From: Turnera subulata
Taxonomy: Eukaryota; Streptophyta; Magnoliopsida; Malpighiales; Passifloraceae
DNA length: 64,000 nt
Direction of reading: 5' to 3'
Assembly (NCBI GenBank): GCA_028386065.3
Contig: JAKUCV010005723.1
Span: forward strand, 82,890 to 146,889
Shown here: one piece after another, positions 44,489-55,436 of the stretch
How the letters are laid out: each line of letters begins with the position of its first letter
How positions within the stretch are numbered: position 1 is the stretch's first letter
Program-made: the position numbers and the translations under genes
The notes under the pieces: model-generated
What the model saw: the letters and a program-made list of their open reading frames with translations, nothing else
Database searches by the model: none
Told to the model about the DNA's origin: nothing

Positions 44489-44748
44489 CGAAAAATATTT
44501 TATTTTTATTTTCTTTTCTTTTTCTTTTTCTTTTTCTTTACCTTCTTTTCTCTCTTTTTTTTTTTTTGCTGCTTCCTTCTCTTTCTTTTTTTCTATTTTC
44601 TTACTTTTTCTTCCTCTTTTTTTCTTTTCTTTTTTCTTTTTTACTGTTTTTTTCTTACCTTTTCCTTTTCTTTACTTTTTTTTCTTTTTTTCTTTTCTAT
44701 TTCCTTCTTCTTCTTTTCTCTTTTTTTCTTCTCTTCTTTTTTTTTTTG
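44489..44748. repeat. Pyrimidine-rich low-complexity tract
   Basis: About 260 bases of CT/T-rich sequence just upstream of ORF2 in C, replacing the position where the D copy has its TATA box. It gives long but meaningless Phe/Leu/Ser-rich frames. Confidence 0.9.
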
Positions 44749-44908
44749 GGAATAAGTGGGGTCTATACTTTGAAAAACAGGTAAACATTTTTCTATGAAA
44801 GGCAAAACAACGAAAAGCAAAAAACACAAAGCATCTTAAAGCAAACAAACGCTCAGGCAAAGAAACACACAACGTTCAGAAAGCCAAACACCACGCGTCC
44901 AAAATACG

Positions 44909-45591
44909 ATGCCTGCTCCATCATCCGTCTTCTTCGTCGAAGGTGCCTCCGTAGGCAGAAGAAACCGGCTGGCCTATAGCATGATCAACGAGCGTCTAGA
45001 GGAACTACCGAACGAGCTCGGTAGGATGCCCCGTCTGGTCTTCGTCGACGAACTCTACTCATCGAGGTTCTTCGTCACTCCCATGGAAGAGACGATCTTC
45101 CTAGAGGACCAAGGCACCCTGAGGACCTCATTCTACGGCTCGGCCAATTCTGTCATGTTTTTCATCTCTGAAAGACTTCAGGAATTCAACCTTGAGCCCA
45201 CTTGCCATTTCCTGGACCAAGGAACCTACTACCAGCTCTCGATGACTGCCTAGAGCATGCCAGAGTCACTCGGCTACCTCCAACTTGGCCAAAGGCCTGA
45301 CTGCTGGTGTGGAACTGCAGAGGAATCAGTAGGCGTTCCGAGGAGTTCTCGCGTACCCTGAGGGACCTGAAGAACCAGTATAAGCCGAACATGTTTCTTC
45401 TCACGGAGACCCAGTGGCAGCCTGAAGACGATCACGGCGTCATCCCACTTCGGTTCCCTCCAGCAAACCGGTTCGAGCTTCCTGGCCAGAACAACACAGG
45501 CGGCATGTGGTTCTCGCGGAACGACAGCATCAGGGTCAACATTAACAATGACCCCAATAGCTTCAGGGTCAACGTTGTACCAAGAAGATGA
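44909..45591 (+). pseudogene. ORF2 of element C (stop and frameshift)
   Basis: Starts MPAPSSVFFVEGASVGRR and is collinear with the copies at 38866 and 54483. TAG at 45251-45253 replaces CAG of the D copy. A small deletion about 15 bases later shifts the frame, which is recovered at about 45307 (MWNCRGISRRSEEFSRTLRD). The rest (LKNQYKPNMFLLTETQW, NNTGGMWFSRNDSIRVNI) runs to the TGA at 45589-45591, after NVVPRR. Same architecture as the intact copies: an N-terminal domain of unknown family plus a partial LINE-endonuclease-like C-terminus. Antisense to element C. Confidence 0.75.
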
Positions 45592-45844
45592 ATGTTTTTA
45601 AATAATAATGATAATGTAATATTAATGTTTATAATAATAATATTAGTAATATTAATAATATTTATGTTTCCGCTTATTTATGGCATCAATTACCTCTTAT
45701 GTGTATATTCTGTGGCAAGCTGGCGTCCCTCGACTGGATCCATCATGTACTAACTAAAATGATATAAAATAACAAACAAATAGAGCGAACTATGCAAACA
45801 AGAATATCAAACACACAAGGACTACCCAACAAGACCTAACTCCC

Positions 45845-45856
45845 GCTCCGCTACCA
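45845..45856 (-). other. Primer-binding site of element C
   Basis: Minus strand TGGTAGCGGAGC, four bases from the 5' LTR at 45861; the same site as in the autonomous family-1 elements. Confidence 0.75.
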
Positions 45857-45860
45857 AAAA

Positions 45861-47053
45861 TGAAGCAACCCAACCCGTATTTACCGTACATAGTAAACAC
45901 GTGCCGGAACTATAACGACCTGACCAAACAAAGCCCAGCATACAGTGTATACAACCGAAACTCTAGCTTAACAGCCCAAATTATAAACATAAAAAATCTA
46001 GCCCTTCGGCCCAACATCAAAACATATCACCAGAACCCGGGATCATCAATAACATCACAACCGGCCCAAGGCCCAACAATAGCAATAAATAGCACAGCGG
46101 AAGACTTAATAACTCACAAAGACACTGTATGCGACACATGATGCAACTTATGGATCCGAGTCCTGTCCAAGGGATAACGCCGCAGCCTATCTATAATGCA
46201 ACATACCTGAACCACAAATAACTCAACATACGGGATGGAAGCCCGCAGGTGAGGGGTGAGTCCGAAGTGCCCACCAACCATGGATAGACGATCAATATGC
46301 AACACCATAAGTTACTCAAGGTCGAAGCAATCATAACAGCCAAGTATATACCAATCCAAAGACTCGACCCAAAACTAGTCCAAGATGAAAAAGACTTAAA
46401 CAAAAATCAAATTTCCAATTTTATCTTTCCGAGCCCCGTCACGGATAAGCTAGGGGTTAGACCTGGTTCTCAACATATTTCGGGTGCCAGATCAAATCCA
46501 AGAGAGCCTAGGGATCGACATCCCAAAAATAGTAACCCAGGGATAGACATCCCAAATATAATCACGGGATAGACATCCCAAGCATAGACATGCTTATCAC
46601 AAGTAACCCAGATCATGGCCACCACAAAACAGTCTTAAACCATCGAGTCGTACCACTACTTACCACGTGACAATTATATCATCATTATCCAAAACCAATT
46701 CTCAGGGATCAACATCCCTAGCCAAAATACCGGGATAGACATCCCAATCCAAAACCAAGGATCGACATCCTTATCACGTTTATTATTTAATCCATTATTC
46801 GTTATACCAAAAAGACGCAGGAATAAACATCCCAAAAGACATAGTGATAAACACCCAAAAAAAACTCAATGCACGATATACATCCCAAAATCAGATCATG
46901 GGGATAAACATCCCAAAACTCAATCAACATACTGGGATAATCATCAAACATAACAACTGAGTAATACAGGCACATATTGAAGGAAATCCATCCTCACCTT
47001 AGCCGATTACTCAACTCTGAAGACAATGACCGGTCCAAAGCCGACTCCTGGGG
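45861..47053 (-). repeat. 5' LTR of element C, part nearest the primer-binding site
   Basis: Minus-strand end is ...GGGTTGCTTCA at 45861. It contains the conserved double hairpin (46228-46275) and the AGAC-loop hairpin array (46511-46920). It is cut at 47053 by element D (target T[G/C]GGG) and resumes at 58137. Confidence 0.85.
46511..46920 (-). repeat. Hairpin array with constant four-base loop in family-2 LTR
   Basis: About a dozen GGGAT-AGAC-ATCCC-type units, for example 46511-46524, 46540-46553 and 46566-46579. Others have both arms changed: AGCAT-AGAC-ATGCT (46581-46594) and AGGAT-CGAC-ATCCT (46758-46771). Later units are more worn, with loops AAAC or CAAC. The same arrays are in D at about 50820-51180 and 56030-56415. 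Confidence 0.8.
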
Positions 47054-47590
47054 TGAAATGCCCCGACCCGTATTTACCGTACACAGTAAACACGTGCCGG
47101 AACTGCGACAACCCAACCAAAATAAGCCCAGCATATAGTGTATACAACAGGAACTTGGGCTCAACAGCCCATAATAAAAACAACAATAATAACTTAGCCG
47201 GCCCAATGGCCTAATAATAGTAAAAAGAATGCACAGCGGAAGACTTAATAACTCACAACACACTGTATGCGACACTGATGCAAACTATGGATCCGAGCCC
47301 TGTCCAAGGGATAACGCCGCAGCCTGTCTGGAATGCACCAAACCTGTACCACAAATAACTCATCCTACGGGATGAAAGCCCGCAGGTGAGGGGTGAGTCC
47401 GAAGTGCTCACCGACGAAGGAAAGACAATCAATATGCACACCATAAATTACTCAAGTCGAAAACAAGTAAAAACCACCAAAATACACCAAATCAAAAGGC
47501 AAGACCCAAAACCGGTCCAAGACCAAAAAGACTCAAATAAAACCAATTTTCCAATTTTATCTTTCCGGACCCCGTCACGGATAAGCTAGA

Positions 47591-50500
47591 TGTAACGCCC
47601 CGGATTTTCATAATTAAATTTACGGAAATTTTCGGAATTTTATTCCAATTTTGCCCTGGAGGTATTTTCGAGTTTTAGTCGTGGAAATAAATTATTTTTC
47701 CTTAGAAATGTCAATTTTAAGTTGGTATCACCTAGGTTCGAGTTTCGTTGGAGTTAGAATGTGTTTCGGGATGAAACACGAGATTTATCGTGGCTTTATT
47801 CAAAACTACGTCGTTTAAAAAAAAAAAACAACAAGCGGGTCAACAGGGCGGGTTGACCGTGTCCAGCCGAACGACGCGTCGTTCGGGCTGGCGGGTCAAA
47901 CCCTAAGACCCTTTTCTCCTTTTCCCTTCTTTCTTTTTCTTTTCTTCTTTCTCTCTTTTCTTCTCACGCCGTAGACCCCCCTCTCTTCCTTTCTTCCTCA
48001 TCTCTCTCTCTCTCCCTCTCTCTCCCCCTCTTCTCCTCTCCTCTCCTTTTTCCTCCTCTCGCCAAATCGTCCTTTGCCGTCCCGTAAGCATCATACGCCG
48101 CCGCCTTTGTTCTTCCTTCCTCTTCCAAATCCGCGAGCCGCCTCCACCGACGATTCTCTCGTCGCGACTGGAGCACGCCGCCACCGCCGCTGCAGTCGGG
48201 AAGGGAAGAAGCCACAAGCACGGGTGAGTTTCCTTGCTCCTTCTCCTCCGTCTTCTCCTCTTTTCTTACTCTACTCGGTTTCTGATTTCTTCCCGGTTGT
48301 TTGTTGTTGGCTTTGGGGTGGTCGGATGGTGGCGGGTTCGTGGCTATTGGTGGCGGTTGTGGCGTTTGTTTGTGTTTGTTTTGGATTGTGTGCTTTTGAC
48401 GTCGGGCTGGTTGTTGTGTGTGGTGGCGGGTTCTGTTCTTAATTGGTGGTTGTCGGCGGCTATCGTGGGCGTGTATGGTGGTGTTGGTGTGGCTGTGTGG
48501 GTGTTGTTCTTGGAGCAGGGGCTTCTTCTCCAGGCGGGCTCGGGTTTTTGGTTGTTCGTTGGGTCCGGCAGATCGCTGGGTGGTGTTTCTCGGGTGTTGC
48601 TGCTGCAGGAGAAGTCTCGAACGTAGAGGCTGCAAACAGTTTCGGACGGTGTCGGATTTTGGTTTTTCCGGTGAGGTTCCAGATTCCTTTTTCCCCGATT
48701 TGTTACTTTCGTTCTTCTCTTTTGTTTCTGTGAGGGGAAGGAAAAGATATGGATTGAATGTTGTTTTATATGTGGTGCTTGGGCAGAATTCTGGTGGTCA
48801 TTTGGGTGTTTTCCGGTGAGTTAACCGGAATCCGGCGAGGCTCGGGTTTTGTTCCGGAGAGCGGGTTATCCTCGGATTCTTATTCGGCTTCTTCCACGGT
48901 ATTACTGATGTTGTGTAATCTGTATTCATTCATGGCATGTACTTCTAATTTCGGATTGGGTTATGTATTGTTGGTAGTATACATAATAGAAATCGAGAAC
49001 GGGAAGTATGTGGAATATGGCCGGCTTGCCGATGCGGGTAGAACCTTTAGGACGGTAACTCGGGCTCGGGTAGAACCCTTAAATGGAAATTGGTCCGAAT
49101 CGGGCCTTAATGAGATTTTTATGACTTAACTTGGTAATCATTGGACCTAGATGGGCCCGGGAACTCGTTATGGACTTTAAGGAATGGGCTCTAAGCCCAA
49201 ATTTATAATTGGTTAATAACGGACTTAAGGAAGTAGGCTCTAGGCCCGGAATTGAATTTGGATTTAGATGGGCTTAAGCCCGGTGAACCTTAGGTTCCGA
49301 TATTCAGAGTTTAGGTGAGAGAACATCTTGTCGGGCTTAGACCCAAAAATTACATAATTGGCTAGTTAGGGTCGGGTTTAACTCAGTTAAGCATTTAGTT
49401 ATCATGCATGCACGGTTTGATTGTAATTGTTTTATAATTGTTGTGTGTGCCGGTATTCAGGCACGGGTAATACCTCGGGAGCTGGAGGATCTGTCTTGGG
49501 GAAGGCTCCACAGGATAATCGACGTTGAGGTGACTTTATAAGTCTTTTTATGTTTGTATGCATGAGCTTGTTAGATTGGTTTGTTTGAGTTGCATGCCCT
49601 GTTGCTAACATGCTGTGATCCGTATTGTGTGCCTATGTGTTACTATTTGCTGGATGAGCACGACTTTTTGATTGTTATAGTATATAACATGTGGAGTGAT
49701 TTTGGGTGATTTATGTGATGTGCTGTGGGTCGGAGGCCCGGATACTTGATTGAGTTTATAATTCACACAACCCGGTTAAATCACAACTTTTGGCACACAT
49801 GAACTCATAATTTATGAACAAGAATAATGTACAGTAGAAGATAGGCTACTGTACGCTGATGACCGATTGGTTCGAGCGGGAAGTGTTACCCCTCGGGTTT
49901 GCATGCGGGATAGCATGTTATATGCGGTTTAGCATATGGGTTTGTGATGGCCGGTTCTACCTCCCTCCTTCTACCTCCCCCTTTCTACCTCCCTCTTTCT
50001 CTTTGTCTCTCTCTCTCTCTATGGTTATGTTTGGGCTTCGTGCCTGGTTTATTGGGCTTATGCCTGGTTGTCTCATAAGACGGGACCGAGCTCGACACAC
50101 ACAGTAGGGGGCCCTGAATGATAAATATAATAAGAAAACTTAACACACATCAGATGACAAATATGAACTGTTTGCCTTATATGGTTGGCATGTTAGTACT
50201 GGTTGTTGTGTGTTTGCTTACTTGTGTTTGTTTCTCTACTTTCCTTTCGAACTTGCTTTGCATACCTACATAATTAGATTTATACTGCTCACTGAGTAGG
50301 CGAATCACATAATCGCCAATGTTGTTTTTCAGACTCTTAGTTAGCGTGCAGTCTCTTTCTACCTTTCCAGAGTACGGACGTGGTTATCTCAGCAGGTAGC
50401 TGTGCTTCTTCTCCCGGTTGGATCCATAGTGCCGACTTGCATTTCACTTTTTACTTTGTTTTTTTTATTTTATCTTCAACTTCCGTTGCATTGGATTTTG

Positions 50501-50761
50501 TTGAGATGTCAATATTGATTTTGATTACTTTATCAGCGGGTTGCCGGGATTTGATATTTGATGATGTATCGGCAGGATGCCGGAATGACTTGTGGCTTGT
50601 TAAGCCGGTTTGTTTTTGTTCTTTATGACATCTCGGTATATTAAGAATTTCTTTCCAGATAATGTTTAGATATTGGATTTCGTGTCCTGGGTTTCAGGGG
50701 TATTTTGATAATTTCCTTGTGTTTAAGCATTTTATTGTAAAATTGGGACACGGGTGTTTCA
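47591..50761 (+). mobile_element. Solo LTR of the third chromovirus-like family, plus strand
   Basis: 3,171 bp from TGTAACGCCCCGG to GGGTGTTTCA, inserted in the 3' LTR of element D. The flanks are CTAGA and CTAGG; the uninterrupted sister LTR reads GCTAGGGG at 55968-55975, so the left copy has one change. It is the same family as 5860-9057 in opposite orientation. It contains a GC-rich gene-like leader (about 47,930-48,740) with no recognisable protein. Confidence 0.87.
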
Positions 50762-51841
50762 CTAGGGGTCAGACCTGGTTATCAACACATTCCGAGTGCC
50801 AGACCAAATCCAGTGAACCCAGGGATCGACATCCCAAAAATACGAACCCAGGGATAGACATCCGAAAAATAATCACGGGATAGACATCCCAAGCATAGAC
50901 ATGCTTATCACAAGTAACCCAGGTCATGGCCACCACGAAACAGTCTTAAACCATCGAGTCGTACCACTACTTACCACGTGACAATTATATTATCGTTCAA
51001 AACCAAATCTCAGGGATCTACATCCCTAACCCAAAATACCGGGATAGACATCCTATCCAAAACTAAGGATCGACATCCTTATCTCAATTTATTAATTAAT
51101 CCATTATACTTATTCCAAAAGACACAGAAAATCAACACGGAGATAAACATCCCAAAAACCAACATGGGATAAACATCCCGACCACAATCACAACAAATGC
51201 ATCCAACAACAATGCAGTAAACATCAAGCACAATAACCGAGTAATACAGGCACATATTGAAGGAAATCCATCCTCACCTTGGCCGATTACTCAACTCCGG
51301 AAACAATGATCGGTCCGACGTCGGCTCCTCGGGAAATTGCCCGATATCCGAACCTATACGACAAAACAATATATACACATAAATGCACATAATCGGTATA
51401 CTATGATGCCAATACTGCGAAATAATCCCATCCCGGTTCATATCCGTTTTTATCATCTTTTACCGAAAATATATCGTATGCATATAAGGTTACAAAAATA
51501 TATTTCCAAAACTATTAAATCAAAATATTTTCATAAAATAATATACTTTTTCAAAAATAATAATTACCATAATTTTTCTAGAAATTATAACATATGTATA
51601 TATTTTCCATAATATTTCCAATAAAATTATTATACTTTACAAAAATAGTTAATTACCGTAATTTTCTGAAGTAACAACATATGTACGGAAGTTTCCAGAA
51701 AATACTTTGAAGGTATATATATTTTGTCCAAATAAGCATAATACTACTTTTCCAAAACAAATATAGTTTTCAAGGTATTTATACATATATAAATATATGT
51801 ATTCCAAAACACCAAAACTCATCATATTTCCCAAAATATAT

Positions 51842-51882
<41 letters not shown>

Positions 51883-52725
51883 CTTTCAGAATTTATATAT
51901 ATATTTTTTATTTATTTTTTATTATTATTATAATTTTTAACTAGGCTGGGCCATGAATAGTGTTGGTCCAGGCCTTGCACAGTACCAAGTCCAGACCCAA
52001 CCAGGCCCAGACTCAGCCTATGCGCAGCCCAGTCCAAGCCTAAGCCCACAACCCATCATCACGAGCCCATATCCAACAAGCCCAAAACACAACCCAGTTT
52101 AAACTCCGGGTCAACCCGACGACCCGCGACCCATGTCCGGGTCGTCTTCCTCACGGGCTCACCTTCACTTGCAGAGGCGACAGCGACACGGGACGGCGAG
52201 AAGGCGAGGCGAGGAGGCGGTGCGACGAGGGTACGCCGGTGCTGGTGTACGACTCTGCGGCGGCGTGTGGCTGTGCGACGCGAGCTAAGGGGAGGCGGAT
52301 CCGAGTCGGGTCTACCTCGTCCAAGGGCGGTGGCGGCGACTGGAGATGGTGGTTCCGTGGCCTTGCAGACGCGCGTGAGGAGGACGGCGACGACCACTCC
52401 TCGTCCTGCAGCGACGGCGACAAGAGGAAGGAGATGGGGGGGTTGTTGGTGTTGGTGGCCGGCGGTTTCCCTTCTCCTCTCCCCCTTTTCTTTTTTTTTT
52501 TCTCTTTTTCCTATTTTCCTCTCTTCTATTTTTTTTCAACCCGATTCCCATTTCTTTTTTTCCTTTCTTTCATTTCTTTTTTTTTTCCTCTCCTCTTCTT
52601 TCTTTTCTCTCTTTTTTTTTCTTTTTCTTCCCTCTTTTTTTTTCTCTTTTCCTCTCTTTTTTTTCTCTTCTTTCTCTTCTCTTTTCTTTCCTCTTCTCCT
52701 CCTCCCCTGGTTTCTTCTTCTTCTT

Positions 52726-52733
52726 CTTTTATA
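52726..52733 (-). promoter_or_regulatory. TATA box in 3' LTR of element D
   Basis: Minus strand TATAAAAG about 330 bp inside the LTR. In the 5' LTR the corresponding sequence (about 57,810) has lost it. Confidence 0.55.
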
Positions 52734-53203
52734 GAACGTAGAATTACTGTGCGACGTGTGAATCAACAATAATGCAGCTTGTCTGCATTATAGAACGAGT
52801 CCAGTCCGGACCAGAAAATAACTGATACCCCCTTAGTTATTTCCGCTGTGATTTTTCTGAGAATTTCGGGACCCGAAAAATACCAACTTAGGCCCGAAAA
52901 ATCCACGGAAAAATCACGAGCGCGGGAAAACTCTCAGTTTCGGAAAACGACTCCCGATTTACCTTGAATTAATTACCCAAGATTAATTCAACAGTAAATC
53001 ACGGTAAAAAGACTTTTACAGTCCGGTAAAAATCCAAAATTTTTACCCGGGATGTTACAGTCTACCCACCTTAAAAAGAATTTGGTCCCCGAAATTCCGT
53101 CTTATCTGTGGGTCCTACCACGATAAACTTCTGGCACACTCTGCCAGGTGTCCAAACTCAACCCGAGACACCGCTTATACCCTTAAGCGACATCTCATCC
53201 TCT

Positions 53204-53211
53204 TATAAATA
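53204..53211 (+). promoter_or_regulatory. TATA-like box upstream of ORF1 in element D
   Basis: TATAAATA, 42 bases before the ATG. Upstream are two small inverted repeats, CGCTTA...TAAGCG (53172-53189) and CTGGCAC...GCCAG, both also present in element C. The predicted leader would be only about 10 bases. Confidence 0.45.
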
Positions 53212-53245
53212 CCAAACCTCATAACTGAGACACTCACTCTCAGCC

Positions 53246-53584
53246 ATGGACTCTCTACTCCGATCTCGAACAACCTCTGACTCCGAGAACAACAGCTACA
53301 TCGGCGGCACTGCCTTCCCGACAAGCTCCGATGAGGAACCTCCCAAGAAGCGGTTCAAAACCAACATCATCGGCCTGAAAGAGCACATGGTCGTCTCCAG
53401 CAGACGGCGAAAGAAACGTGCTCCCAAGAAAGCTGAGGATAAGAAGGGCAAGGCGATAGCTGAAAGCAGCACTCCGCAGCAGACGCTGACGCAGCTGAAC
53501 GTCTCACTGAAGAAGATTAGCTCGGCGGTGTTGCAGATAGAACTGGCGTGCGCAGAACTCTTCCCTCACAAGAAGAACGTTTAA
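53246..53584 (+). CDS. ORF1 of element D, small basic protein of unknown function
   Basis: 112 codons, starting MDSLLRSRTTSDSENN. A Ser/Thr/Asn-rich acidic start (GGTAFPTSSDEEPP) leads to the basic KKRFK cluster, then a strongly basic segment (RRRKKRAPKKAEDKKGK), then a helix-prone tail (LTQLNVSLKKISSAVLQIEL). The TAA at 53582 stands where the C copy has CAA, so the ancestral protein was probably 125 residues with a longer coiled-coil-like tail. The C and D stops are at different positions, so each copy decayed separately. An AATAAA-like signal lies at about 53,657. The composition suggests a nuclear, possibly nucleic-acid-binding protein, but that is inference. Antisense to the element and upstream of ORF2 on the same strand. 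Confidence 0.6.
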   Translation: MDSLLRSRTTSDSENNSYIGGTAFPTSSDEEPPKKRFKTNIIGLKEHMVVSSRRRKKRAPKKAEDKKGKAIAESSTPQQTLTQLNVSLKKISSAVLQIELACAELFPHKKNV

Positions 53585-53837
53585 AAGCTTGTAAAAGACC
53601 TAGAGAAGCAAATAACTCCATAGAGTACTTCTTCTCCTGTTGTAAAACCTTATGAATTAAATAAAATAAGTTTTCTTTTAAATCAAAATTCTTATATTAC
53701 AAAGTCTCATGTTAGACAGAAAAATAAAACCTCTCAAAACAAAACAAAAATCAACAATAAGAATATAAAATCAAATATGAAGAAATTAAAAACAAAACTC
53801 GTTTAACAAAATCAAAATATAAAGTAATTAATACAAA

Positions 53838-54165
53838 AACATGTTTTCATGATCCGCGCCAAAATCGGTCCTAAGCATCCTCGATCCCGAGAAACGTGAC
53901 ATACGGAGCTAGCGGTGACGTCGGTTTCCCTCGTGAAAAAGACGTCCGTTAACTCGCACGGTGACGATCACGAGCACGTCCTGTGTCCCTCGAAAGAAAC
54001 GTACCCACTTGTTCACAATTTCCGCATGAGCCAAAAACGTCTGTCAAGCCTCGTATCTCTCCACGATGTCCGAACAGGTGTAAGCTTGTTGCACATGCGC
54101 TCTACTCGAGGTATGGTCCCATCAGTTTAGCCTCAACGGTCACGGATGCATGTGATAAAAGATGC
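53838..54165. other. Conserved non-coding segment between ORF1 and ORF2 (D copy)
   Basis: Counterpart of 43910-44225. Both contain GGTGACGTCGG, AAAAAGACGTCCGTTAACTC, GATCACGAGCACGTCCTGTG and CATGAGCCAAAAACGTCTGT blocks in the same order. It lies upstream of the ORF2 TATA box. Confidence 0.6.
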
Positions 54166-54367
54166 AGAAAAATATAGTAAAACCATAAAAAGAAAGGACG
54201 AAGTAGCCAGAGCGAAAAAAAATCATGAGATGGAAAAAGGCTGAAAAACTCTGGCATTGGTAGCCCGGAAATCATATAAAGTGACAAAGCAATAAATGAA
54301 AGCAACGGCAAATTTTCAAAAAGCAAATCTTGAAAATCGAAAACAGTAAACACGCTCCTTATAAGAG

Positions 54368-54375
54368 TATAAAAG
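54368..54375 (+). promoter_or_regulatory. TATA box upstream of ORF2 in element D
   Basis: TATAAAAG, 108 bases before the ORF2 start codon, in the context CTTATAAGAGTATAAAAGAC. Confidence 0.55.
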
Positions 54376-54482
54376 ACGGAGCGGTGAGGTTGAAATCATC
54401 AAAAGCATTTAAAAGCAAACAACACTCAGGCAAACTAAACCACAAAACTCTGAAAAACAAAACACCAACACGTCGAGACAAC

Positions 54483-55310
54483 ATGCCTGCTCCCTCATCC
54501 GTCTTCTTCGTCGAAGGTGTCAACCTAGGCAGAAGAAACCGACTGGCCTACAGCATGGTCAACGAGCGTCCCGAAGAACTACCAAATGAGCTCGGCAGGA
54601 TGCCACGTCTGGTCTTCGTCGACGAACTCTACTCGTCCAGATTCTTCATCACTCCCATGGAAGACACGTTCTTCCTGGAGGACCATGGCACTCTGAGGAC
54701 CTCCTACTACGGATCGGCAAACTCCATCATGTTCTTCATCTCCAAAAGACTTCAGGAGTTCAACCTAGAGTCCACTTGCCATACCCTGGAGCAAGGTACC
54801 TACTATCAGCTCTCGATGACGGCCCAGAGCATGCCCAGAGTAACTCGTTTGCCCGTAACTTGGCCCAAGGCCCGACTACTGGTGTGGAACTGCAGAGGAG
54901 TCGCTAGGCGTTCCCAGGAGTTCTCGCTTACTCTGAGGGACTTGAAGAACCAATACAATCCAAACATGGTTCTTCTCACGGAGACCCAGTGGCAACCTCA
55001 AGACGATCACGGTCTCATCCCACTCCGGTTCCCTCAAGCAAACTGGTTCGAGCTTCCAGGCCAGAACAACGCAGGCGGCATGTGGTTCTCGTGGAGCGAC
55101 AGCATCCAAGTCAACATCAACAACGACCCCAACAGCTTCAGGGTCAACGTCGTTCCGAGAAGAAAAATGTATATTTATTTTTATAAAATATCATGTAATG
55201 TTTATCTTTGTAACCAAAATATTAGTATTATTAATAATCTTTATATTTTCGCTTATTTATGGCATCATTACCTCTTATGTGTATGTTCTGCGACAGCTGG
55301 CGTCCCTTGA
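54483..55310 (+). CDS. ORF2 of element D, read-through version
   Basis: Starts MPAPSSVFFVEGVNLGRR; this Met is chosen because it aligns with the starts of the other two copies, although the frame is open from 54330. The N-terminal domain of unknown family contains LPNELGRMPRLVFVDELYSS and ANSIMFFISKRLQEF. The C-terminal LINE-endonuclease-like part contains ARLLVWNCRGVARRSQEF, LRDLKNQYNPNMVLLTETQW and NNAGGMWFSWSDSIQVNIN. The C copy stops directly after VVPRR; here the stop is lost and the frame adds about 48 codons of unrelated sequence (KMYIYFYKISCNVY...). No internal stops. Antisense to element D, with its own TATA box. Function unknown; the nuclease-like part lacks the later catalytic residues. 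Confidence 0.72.
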   Translation: MPAPSSVFFVEGVNLGRRNRLAYSMVNERPEELPNELGRMPRLVFVDELYSSRFFITPMEDTFFLEDHGTLRTSYYGSANSIMFFISKRLQEFNLESTCHTLEQGTYYQLSMTAQSMPRVTRLPVTWPKARLLVWNCRGVARRSQEFSLTLRDLKNQYNPNMVLLTETQWQPQDDHGLIPLRFPQANWFELPGQNNAGGMWFSWSDSIQVNINNDPNSFRVNVVPRRKMYIYFYKISCNVYLCNQNISIINNLYIFAYLWHHYLLCVCSATAGVP

Positions 55311-55421
55311 CTGGATCCATAATGCACTAACTAAAAAGATATGAAATAATAAACAAATGGAGCGAACTATGCAAACAAGGACAACAAACACACAAAGACT
55401 GCCCAACAAGACCTAACGCCC

Positions 55422-55433
55422 GCTCCGCTACCA
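55422..55433 (-). other. Primer-binding site of element D
   Basis: Minus strand TGGTAGCGGAGC, three bases from the 5' LTR at 55437. Confidence 0.8.
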
Positions 55434-55436
55434 AAA

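Larger units (their letters stand above)
47054..53059 (-). repeat. 3' LTR of element D (with inserted solo LTR)
   Basis: Minus-strand TGTAACATCCCGGG at 53059 to CGGGGCATTTCA at 47054; about 2,830 bp after removing the solo LTR and one target copy. It retains a TATA box and a stretch (about 52,120-52,250) that is deleted from the 5' LTR. Confidence 0.88.

Noticed and set aside
47964..48635. Frame of 223 codons on the minus strand and overlapping plus-strand frames
   Set aside because: GC-rich leader of a solo LTR; not shared with the other copy of the family and no recognisable domain.
52480..52720. Phe/Leu/Ser-rich frames resembling membrane proteins
   Set aside because: Pyrimidine-rich tract; same explanation at 44489-44748 and 57580-57800.
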